DNA from: an uncultured Clostridium sp. | Lineage (GTDB): Bacteria > Bacillota > Clostridia > TANB77 > CAG-508 | DNA: 64,000 nt | NCBI GenBank assembly: GCA_947427205.1 | Contig: CANEHB010000002.1 | Location: 62,001 to 126,000, forward strand | Direction of reading: 5' to 3' | In this document: piece by piece, positions 53,883 through 61,805 of the stretch | Layout: the number at the start of each line of letters is the position of its first letter | Position numbering within the stretch: the first letter of the stretch is position 1 | Made by a program: the position numbers and the translations under genes | Notes under the pieces: generated by a model | What the model was told of the DNA's origin: nothing | Seen by the model: the letters and a program-made list of their open reading frames with translations, nothing else | The model's database searches: none

Positions 53883-54524
53883 CTTAATTCAACTACTTTT
53901 CCAAGAATTTTAATTGGTAAAGATTCAATTTGTTCGTTAGTATATACTAAAGGTTGATAATTATTATTTAATGGATGTAATATAATTCCATTTTCGTTTT
54001 TAAAAACTCTTTTAAAAGTAGCATCATTTCCGATTTACCATAACAACGCAGTCATTTCCAGATTCACAATCATCTTGTTTCTGTAAAATTAATATATCAC
54101 CATCTAAATATTCAGGATACATAGAATCACCTTTTACTTTTAATCCAAAATATTGCTTTCCACCTTTTAACATATTAGCTGTAATTTCTTCTGTACCAAT
54201 AATATCTTCAATGCATTCCATTGGAATGCCAGCTGGAATTGTGCCATAAACAAATACAATAGCAGAATTAGAGTTGTTTTCTTGAGATAACTCTTTTTTA
54301 GGAACATCATATCCCATAAGCCAAGTTGGATTAACATTAAATATATTAGCTAGTATTTTTACTGTAGTAACTTTAGGAGACATTTCACCATTCATATATC
54401 TATATATAGTTGATTTACTTTTTATTCCTAATTGATTTAATAAAAAAGAAATATCTGTATTATTTTCATTTACTAAATTTGTAAGTCTTTTAGAAAAGAC
54501 TTCTAAAATAACATCATTTTCCAT
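53870..54524 (-). CDS. LexA/CI-type phage repressor (HTH + S24 peptidase); needs +1 frameshift at CGG (54032-54030, minus strand)
   Basis: N-terminal HTH; KVKGDSMYPEYLDGDILILQK catalytic Ser region; ...DCVVMVN-(C)GGA-NDATFKRVFKNENGIILHPLNNNYQPLVYTNEQIESLPIKILGKVVELRRKK*; zero frame ends CGG AAA TGA. Confidence 0.85.
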
Positions 54525-54594
54525 ATATAATTTCCTTCCATACCTTCGCTAGTGGTATTTTGCAGAAGGCATAATTTTTCATTCAAATGTATTT

Positions 54595-54645
54595 TTATAC
54601 AATAGGAAATTTATAACTTTTCTATTGTATAAAAGCTTCGATTAA
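54595..54645 (+). repeat. Dispersed structured element, family C copy 4 (hairpin part)
   Basis: ttatacaataggaaatttataacttttctattgtataaaagcttcg. Confidence 0.5.
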
Positions 54646-54720
54646 TTTTTATCTAATATGTATTATATTCTAAATTTTACCGTTTTGCAACTAGTAATTT
54701 TATGCATTTGCGAAAAGGTA

Positions 54721-54767
54721 TTGACAAGCGAACAAATATTTGTTAATATATGAATGCGAAACGCAAA
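54721..54767 (+). promoter_or_regulatory. Promoter/operator of the tail module, divergent from the repressor
   Basis: TTGACA-17 bp-TAATAT with palindrome AACAAATATTTGTT in the spacer; GCGAAACGCAAA motif here and again at ~54907. Confidence 0.7.
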
Positions 54768-54941
54768 TATAATTATTTTTATATACTGTGAAAATCGTTA
54801 TGATATAGGGGTTTTTATAGAATACAATTATTACAGAAGATAGAATTTGTATTAACTACGCAGTTTATACAAAATTTAGATTCTGATTTTTTAAAAAACG
54901 TAATTAGCGAAACGCAAAAATAAAGAAAGGAGAAATTATTT

Positions 54942-55037
54942 ATGAAAGAATTAAAAATATTAGTAAAATGTGAAGCAAAATATTTAAAGGAGGAAATAGA
55001 AGAAGCTACGAAAATAAAGAAAAATTCACAGTGTTAA
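54942..55037 (+). CDS. Small phage ORF, unknown
   Basis: MKELKILVKCEAKYLKEEIEEATKIKKNSQC after SD aaaggag. Confidence 0.4.
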   Translation: MKELKILVKCEAKYLKEEIEEATKIKKNSQC

Positions 55038-55107
55038 ACAAATTATAGAAGGTTTATAGATGAAAACTTTAAAAAAATCTAAATATTTTATATAAGGAGA
55101 AACGAAA

Positions 55108-55329
55108 ATGACAGATAAAAAAGATTGTTTTGCTAGATATGAAAGCATAAATAAAAAAATAAAATGTAGAGCTTTAGAAGAAAAAGATTGTGAAAAATGT
55201 AAATTTTATCGAAATGATTTAAAACGAGAAAATATTGAAAAAGATATAAAAGAATATGCTAAAAGGCATGAAAGTAAAGAAATAATTAATGCATTAAAAG
55301 ATATATTTAAGGAGGTAAAAAATGATTAG
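55108..55329 (+). CDS. Small Cys-containing phage protein
   Basis: SD aaggag; CFARYESINKKIKCRALEEKDCEKCKFYR. Confidence 0.5.
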   Translation: MTDKKDCFARYESINKKIKCRALEEKDCEKCKFYRNDLKRENIEKDIKEYAKRHESKEIINALKDIFKEVKND

Positions 55330-55741
55330 TATTGAACAAGCCAAGGAAGAACTTAAAGAATATAGAGAAAATGTAAAATATATACAGCAAAAAAATGAAG
55401 ACATCGAAGAATTAAAAAACATTTTAGTACATACTACATCAAAATTATCACAAACAAAAGTTAGTATTGTAGGAATAAAACCAGATAGATTTAGTGATGG
55501 ACTATATAAAATAGAAAAATTAGAAAAAGAAAAAGATGAAGAATTAGCAGAGCTATTATCTAAAAAGTTTATTGTTGATTCCAAAATAGACAAGCTAAAA
55601 TTTCCATTTAGAGATGTACTCTTTATGAGATATAGCAGAGGAAAAAGCTGGCAAGAAATTAGAGATGTATTGGAATATGATTCAGAAAAATATATTTTTA
55701 AACTTCATGGAAAAGCTATACAACTATATGCAGAACTATAA
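55322..55741 (+). CDS. Phage sigma-like/ArpU-type transcriptional regulator
   Basis: FRDVLFMRYSRGKSWQEIRDVLEYDSEKYIFKLHGKAIQLYAEL region-4-like HTH in the late-regulator position. Confidence 0.55.
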   Translation: MISIEQAKEELKEYRENVKYIQQKNEDIEELKNILVHTTSKLSQTKVSIVGIKPDRFSDGLYKIEKLEKEKDEELAELLSKKFIVDSKIDKLKFPFRDVLFMRYSRGKSWQEIRDVLEYDSEKYIFKLHGKAIQLYAEL

Positions 55742-55867
55742 AATAAAAAGTTATACTAAAAGAGGATTGAAAGATACTTTTCAAATATAGTATAAGTATA
55801 ATAGAGATTGAAATTAATACACAATAGAAAATATCAAAGAAGCAAAAATCTCTATAATAGTGTTATA

Positions 55868-55906
55868 TATAAAGTTCATTGCAAAGTTGTAATGAACTTT
55901 TTTATA
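55868..55906 (+). terminator. Rho-independent terminator before the tail tube gene
   Basis: aaagttcattgcaaagttgtaatgaacttttttat. Confidence 0.7.
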
Positions 55907-55937
55907 TATAAAATAAAAATATAAGGAGGAATTGACT

Positions 55938-56381
55938 ATGTCAGAACCAAAAACAAGTACATTAACAAAGGTATTTTATTCAGAAACGTTAGGAGGTGAA
56001 AAAAAGCAAGTAGCATTTGTACAAAGTATACCAGAATTTTTAACAGCACCAGAGCCAATTACATATTCTGCACTAGATATTAGTGATGAAAGACAAGTTG
56101 AAGGTAGAAAAAAAGCAGAAACAATGGAAATTGAATTTTTATATACTGAAGCACAATATGACGAACTAAAAACAATAGAAAAAAATAAAACAAATGGATA
56201 TTGGTTTATTCAATTACCAGAAGATACAGCAACTACAGAAGGTAAACCATTAACATGGTATTTTAATGCAACATGTTTTGTTGGAATGAGTGAGATAGCT
56301 ATAGATGATATGTTAAAATCAAAAGTAACTTTATACAGAAACTCAGATATTGAAGAGACTAAAGGTTTACCAACAGAATAG
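55938..56381 (+). CDS. Phage tail tube (major tail) protein
   Basis: Position before the chaperone/tape measure; LDISDERQVEGRKKAETMEIEFLYTEAQYDEL resembles siphophage tail-tube proteins. Confidence 0.6.
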   Translation: MSEPKTSTLTKVFYSETLGGEKKQVAFVQSIPEFLTAPEPITYSALDISDERQVEGRKKAETMEIEFLYTEAQYDELKTIEKNKTNGYWFIQLPEDTATTEGKPLTWYFNATCFVGMSEIAIDDMLKSKVTLYRNSDIEETKGLPTE

Positions 56382-56560
56382 AAAATATATAGGTATAAAA
56401 ATTACTGTATAAATTTTATTAATAAAAGATTATGCTAAATTTAGCAGATTGAATAGAGGCACATAAAAATTATTAAAATAGTATAAATTTTATATGTGCC
56501 TCTTATATAAAATTAAATAAGAAACAATATGTTTATAAAATATATTATAGGAGATAGAAA

Positions 56561-57010
56561 ATGATAATAGAAACAAAAAATAAAAAAATTAATTTAGTAT
56601 TTAGAACAAGAAAAATAGTAGATATATCTAATTCACTTAAAAATAAAAATTTTGAAGAAGCTTTTACAAAAGCATATGCAATATGTGATTTAGATGCATT
56701 AACAAAAATGATATATACATTAGCAGAAAATGAAGAAGGAAAACATTGTTTTAACTCATCAGAAGAAGTATATGACTTTTTAGATGATTATAGAAAAGAG
56801 AACAAAACAAGTTTTATAGAAATTTATAAAAGTATAGCAGAGGCATTGAATGAAGAGGGTTTTTTCAAAAAGAAGAAAACAAAGAAAGAATTAGAAGAGA
56901 TGATATCAAATCCTTTATCAACAATGAATATGAGCGAAGTAGTGCAAAAATCAGCACAAAAAGCAATGGAAGCAGTAGCAGTAGAGCAATTTCAGGGATA
57001 CAAGGCTTAA
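56561..57010 (+). CDS. Phage tail assembly chaperone (gpG-like)
   Basis: Size and position between tail tube and tape measure; overlaps a -1 frame ORF. Confidence 0.6.
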   Translation: MIIETKNKKINLVFRTRKIVDISNSLKNKNFEEAFTKAYAICDLDALTKMIYTLAENEEGKHCFNSSEEVYDFLDDYRKENKTSFIEIYKSIAEALNEEGFFKKKKTKKELEEMISNPLSTMNMSEVVQKSAQKAMEAVAVEQFQGYKA

Positions 57011-57054
57011 ATGATGTAATAGATAAAATAAAAGAAGCTAAAAATATAATTGAA

Positions 57055-57378
57055 ATGATTTATGCCATGGAACCTTTAGCATATTATTTTGATATGAAAC
57101 CAAATGAATTTTGGAATGGTAGATATATTGAAATAAGTATATATTGCCAAGTACATTTAATAAAGATAATAGATGATTTAAAACGAAATATAAATCTCCA
57201 AGAAGCCACTACAAATAAGCTAATTATGGCAGATAGTATGTGCAAAAAACCAAAAATAGTTTTAATTAGAGATAGTTATAAAGATTTATTTAAAGATGAG
57301 CAAGAAAAGAGACAATCTCCTAAAGAAGTTACTAGAAGAATGAGAGAAATAATGAAAGCAGAGAAGGAAAAAAGATAG
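57055..57378 (+). CDS. Tail assembly chaperone, -1 frame extension (gpT-like); real N-terminus probably via frameshift in the previous ORF
   Basis: -1 frame is open back through the upstream gene to G GGT TTT TTC at 56857-56866; no good SD/start of its own. Confidence 0.55.
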   Translation: MIYAMEPLAYYFDMKPNEFWNGRYIEISIYCQVHLIKIIDDLKRNINLQEATTNKLIMADSMCKKPKIVLIRDSYKDLFKDEQEKRQSPKEVTRRMREIMKAEKEKR

Positions 57379-57440
57379 AGTTAGTATTGAATATTATAAA
57401 GATATAGTATATATTTATATACAGAAAGAGAGGTAAATTT

Positions 57441-57863
57441 ATGAAACTTATAGCCAAATTAAAAGGATTTGATGGAAAAATATATGTATATGATGATAGA
57501 GTTGTTATTTCAAGAGATACATTAGCAGGGATTTTAGTATTTGGTCACGGAGAAAGAACTTTTTTTTATAATTCAATTCAGGGTGTTGAATTTATAAGTG
57601 GTCGTTTTCGTATTATTCCAGTTGGATATGAAAATTCAAGTAGAACTGATGGAAATGCTATAACTTGGGTACTTAATAGAAAATATGCTAAAAAAGTGTA
57701 TCAATTGATATTACAAAAAATAAATGAGTCCAATAAAATGATTAACAATACGTCTAATAATATATCTGTAGCAGATGAAATACTAAAGTTTAAAAAATTA
57801 CTAGATGATGGAATAATAACGAAAGAAGAGTTTGAGTCAAAAAAACAAGAATTACTAAAATAA
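57441..57863 (+). CDS. SHOCT-domain protein
   Basis: C-terminal DEILKFKKLLDDGIITKEEFESKKQELL. Confidence 0.65.
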   Translation: MKLIAKLKGFDGKIYVYDDRVVISRDTLAGILVFGHGERTFFYNSIQGVEFISGRFRIIPVGYENSSRTDGNAITWVLNRKYAKKVYQLILQKINESNKMINNTSNNISVADEILKFKKLLDDGIITKEEFESKKQELLK

Positions 57864-57923
57864 ATATTACTAAGAAGTAAGGTTATAAGTTTATTTAAAA
57901 TTTATGTAATTAGGAGATTTGAA

Positions 57924-58166
57924 ATGGGAGTATTTAGTACGAATTATGAAAAAGAAGCAGAAGAATTATGGGAAAAAGTTAAAAAAGATTTAAGACCGAA
58001 AGATGGATTAAAGCATATATTATATATATATGGTCCGTATACAGCAACAGAGTATAACACAAAAATTAATTTTGTTGTAGAAAAAATGCAAAAAGATGGA
58101 TATAGTATTATAGATGTAAAATTTGTATATGAAGATGCAAATAGAACTTTAATAATGTATGAATAA
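57924..58166 (+). CDS. Tandem small paralog 1
   Basis: MGVFSTNYEKEAEELWEKVKKDLRPKDGLKH... Confidence 0.65.
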   Translation: MGVFSTNYEKEAEELWEKVKKDLRPKDGLKHILYIYGPYTATEYNTKINFVVEKMQKDGYSIIDVKFVYEDANRTLIMYE

Positions 58167-58338
58167 ATATTAAATTTTGATAAAGAGGATGGTTAATAAG
58201 TAGCCATCTTTTTTGATGCAGTGACTACTAAAAAAGTGATAGAATATAATAATAAAACCATAAATTAATCTTGAATATTATAAATTAATACTATATATTT
58301 ATAATATATAGTAGAATATTTTAGTAAGGAGATTTGAA

Positions 58339-58587
58339 ATGGGAGTATTTAGTAAAGATTATGAAAAAGAAGCAGAAGAATTATGGAAAGAAGTTGAAAA
58401 AGATTTGAGACCAAAGGATGGATTAAAGCATACATTGATGACAAGTGGTCATTATGATGGTACAGATTATAATGTAATACTTAATTATATTATAGAAAAA
58501 ATGCAAAAACAGGGATTTAGTATTATAGATGTAAAGTTAATTGGAGAAGGTTACCGTTGGATTAGAACTTTAGTAACATATGAATAA
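58339..58587 (+). CDS. Tandem small paralog 2
   Basis: MGVFSKDYEKEAEELWKEVEKDLRPKDGLKH... Confidence 0.65.
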   Translation: MGVFSKDYEKEAEELWKEVEKDLRPKDGLKHTLMTSGHYDGTDYNVILNYIIEKMQKQGFSIIDVKLIGEGYRWIRTLVTYE

Positions 58588-58730
58588 ATATTAAACTTTG
58601 ATAAAAAGGATGCTTAATAAATAGCCATCTTTTTTTGTAAGAGAAACCAAAAAGTAAATTAATCTTGAATATTATAAATTAATGATATATATTTATAACA
58701 TATATTATATTTATAATAAGGAGATTTAAA

Positions 58731-59012
58731 ATGGGAGTATTTAGTAAAGATTATGAAAAAGAAGCAGAAGAATTATGGAAAGATGTAAAAAATGATTTAA
58801 GACCGAAGGACGGATTTAAGCATGTATTATCAATATCAGGAGCATCTAATACATCAAAAGTAACAGGTAAAACTTTCTGTTGTACAGATGTATATGATAT
58901 GATGATAAATACAATTATAGAAAAAATGCAGAAATATGGATATAGTATTATAGATATGAAAATTACAGATGCATATCTTGCACCAGTAAGAACTATAATA
59001 ATATATGAATAA
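58731..59012 (+). CDS. Tandem small paralog 3 (with insertion)
   Basis: MGVFSKDYEKEAEELWKDVKNDLRPKDGFKH... Confidence 0.65.
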   Translation: MGVFSKDYEKEAEELWKDVKNDLRPKDGFKHVLSISGASNTSKVTGKTFCCTDVYDMMINTIIEKMQKYGYSIIDMKITDAYLAPVRTIIIYE

Positions 59013-59182
59013 ATATTAAACTTTGATAAAAAAGATGGTTAATAAGTAGCCATCTTTTTTGATGCAGTGACTACTAAAAAAGTGATAGAATATAATAATA
59101 AAACCATAAATTAATCTTGAATATTATATATTAATGATATATATTTATAACATATATTATATTTATAATAAGGAGATTTGAA

Positions 59183-59407
59183 ATGGGAGTATTTAGTACG
59201 AATTATGAAAAAATATGGGAGGAAGCTGAAAAACATTTAAGACCAAAAGATGGGTTTAAACATGTATTAACAGAAGCTGACGGAGAAGATGATACAATAA
59301 TTAATTTTATTTTAGAAAAAATGCAAAATAAAGGATATGAAATAATAGATATAAAAAAAATAGTAACACATGAGTATATAGTTGAAAGTATGATAATATA
59401 TAAATAA
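59183..59407 (+). CDS. Tandem small paralog 4
   Basis: MGVFSTNYEKIWEEAEKHLRPKDGFKH... Confidence 0.65.
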   Translation: MGVFSTNYEKIWEEAEKHLRPKDGFKHVLTEADGEDDTIINFILEKMQNKGYEIIDIKKIVTHEYIVESMIIYK

Positions 59408-59488
59408 TATTAAATATTGATAAAAATGATGGTTAATAAGTAACCATCTTTTTTTGTAGGAATATAAAAAAATTAAAAGAAAGGGGGA

Positions 59489-61373
59489 ATGGCTTATAAC
59501 AACAGAACAAGTAGAAATTTTAGTACAAGCAAATATAGATGGAGCAGTAAAAGAGTTCAAAAAGCTTGTACCAGAAATAAATAAACAAATAAGTAAAATA
59601 CAAAAAGAATTTAAGAATTTAGATTTAAAAATAAAAATTGATGATATGGATGTTAGCAAAGTTGTTAAAAATTTTCAGGATTCTAAAAATCAAATAAAAA
59701 ATACTATGGAAGAGTTAAAGCTAGATATAGGAAGTATATTTTCTGGAATACAAACAGATATTATAGAAGCTTTTACAAGTTCTTTAGAATTTGATGGAGT
59801 TCCAGATGAGGTTATACAAAATCTTACAAGTACTTTTAATAATTTAATAACTACAATAAATAATATAGTTCAAAGTAAGGGATTTAATGAGTTTTTAGAA
59901 GAAATTTCTAAAAAGTTTAAAGATATTTCAGAAAAGATGTCAAATATAGATTGGCAAAAAACATTAGAAGGATTAACTAATATAGGAAAAATAGCATTAA
60001 ATGGATTTTATGCATTTTTTGATATATTAAAATGGCTTGCAGAACATCCTTTAATTGCAGAAACTATAGTATCAATTGCACTCGCAATTGAATTTTTGAC
60101 ACTTATTCTTTCTACAGTTTCTAGTATTTTACCAGTTTTAGATGCAATTAAATCAAAATGGGGTTTTCTAAATAATTTTAAAACAACATTAATATTACTA
60201 GCCATAGCTGCTGCAATAGGCTTAATTGTGGTAGTAATAATGAACTGGGAAAATATAATGAATTTTCTAAAAGAAACAGTAGAAACAGGAATTAAAGCAT
60301 TAATTGAATTTTATACTAATTTATGGAATGCAATAAAAGATATTTTTTTAAAAAGAGTAGAAGAAATTATAAATACATTTGAGTATTTAAAAAACTTACT
60401 TATTCAAATACTTATATTTATAGGAAACCTTATAATACAACTTGTAAGTGGAATAGTTCAGACAGTGTCAAATATAATTCAAACAATTATAACTTTTATA
60501 CCAAGTGCATTAGAATTTATATGGAATACAATATTACAATTTATAAATACAATGTTAGAAACAATACCATTAGTATTTGAAACTATTATAAACTTCATAT
60601 CAAGTGCATTAGAATTTATATGGAACATTATATCACAAGCTTTAAATACAATATTTGAAACAATATCATCAATATTTCAAATGATTATAAACTTTATATC
60701 AACTACATTAGAATCAATTTGGAATGTATTTTCACAAATATTTAATAATATATTACAGTTTATAATATCAATATTTCAAGGAATATGGAACACAATATCA
60801 AATATAATAAATACTGTATTAAATACAATAAAAAATGTTTTAGGAAAAATTCAAGAAATTTGGTCAAATGTATGGAATACAGTATCAAGAGTTGTTAGTG
60901 ATGTATGGAATGGCATATGGGGAACAATCAAAGGAGTAATAAACTTAATTTTATCTGGAATGGAAAAAATGGTAAATGGAGTAATAGACAGCATAAATGT
61001 TATTTTAGGTGGAATAGACAATATAGCAAATACAGTTGGTTCAGTTATTGGAATAGATCCAATAAACTTAAAAATAAGTTATGTATCATTACCAAGATTA
61101 GCAAAAGGTGGAGTATTAACAAGAGCAACAGCATTTATTGGTGGAGAGTATACAGGAGCAAGAAGTAATCCTGAAATAGTATCTCCACAAAGCATTTTAA
61201 TGGAAACTTTTGATACAGTTCTTTCAAATCATGAATGGAATCGTGAAAGTAGCACTGCTCCAATAAATGTTTCACTAATAGTTGGAAATACAAAATTAGG
61301 AGAAATATTATTAGAGGATTTAAGAAGTATAAAAAGACAAACTGGTAAAAATATAGAAGCAATATGTAGTTAG
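59489..61373 (+). CDS. Phage tail tape measure protein (5' start ambiguous)
   Basis: Long, helical, hydrophobic repetitive protein with tandem NFISSALEFIWNIISQ units; frame open upstream of 59646 to ~59493 (ITTEQVEILVQANIDGAVKEFKKL). Confidence 0.75.
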
Positions 61374-61384
61374 GGGGTGTAAAT

Positions 61385-61805
61385 ATGATATGGAAATTAG
61401 AAGGTAAATTAATGAAAACGCCAAGTGAATATGATGACGATATAGAAGATACAGATAGCGATAGTTATACAAGCATTATTGATGCAAGTTTAATAGATAA
61501 TCCGATAGCTGTTGGAATGCTAAATTGCAATATGTCATGGGATTGCTTAACAGAGGAAGAAGCAGAAGAATTGTGTCAAGCTACATATAAAAATCCTATG
61601 ATTGTAACTATTAAAGCACCATCAGTTCCACGGTGGAATGATAGAAAATGCAAAATTTCGTGTAAGTAAAAGAAAAACTAAAATGCATAAAACAGGAAAA
61701 GATGAAGACACTTCCAAATCATATTGGCAAGTGTCTTTTAATATGGTACAAAAAGAACTAACAGAAGAGCAAAAAAGAGTAGTAGAGGAGGCTAATAATG
61801 TATAA
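61385..61805 (+). CDS. Phage tail protein downstream of tape measure; needs +1 frameshift at CGG 61631-61633
   Basis: ...MIVTIKAPSVP-(C)GGT-GMIENAKFRVSKRKTKMHKTGKDEDTSKSYWQVSFNMVQKELTEEQKRVVEEANNV*; restored stop overlaps the next ATG at 61798. Confidence 0.8.

Noticed and set aside
54024-54032. TGA or TAG readthrough/recoding as the cause of the split genes
   Set aside because: The sequence after the stops is in the +1 frame, not the zero frame; TGA also ends an intact gene (33663-34760).
57924-59460. CRISPR-like array because of regular ~400-bp repetition
   Set aside because: Units are coding paralogs with SD and terminators, not short repeats and spacers; no CRISPR array seen anywhere in the window.
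60905-61168. ORF MEWHMGNNQRSNKLNF... inside the tape measure gene
   Set aside because: Alternative frame of a well-supported long gene; no SD and atypical composition.
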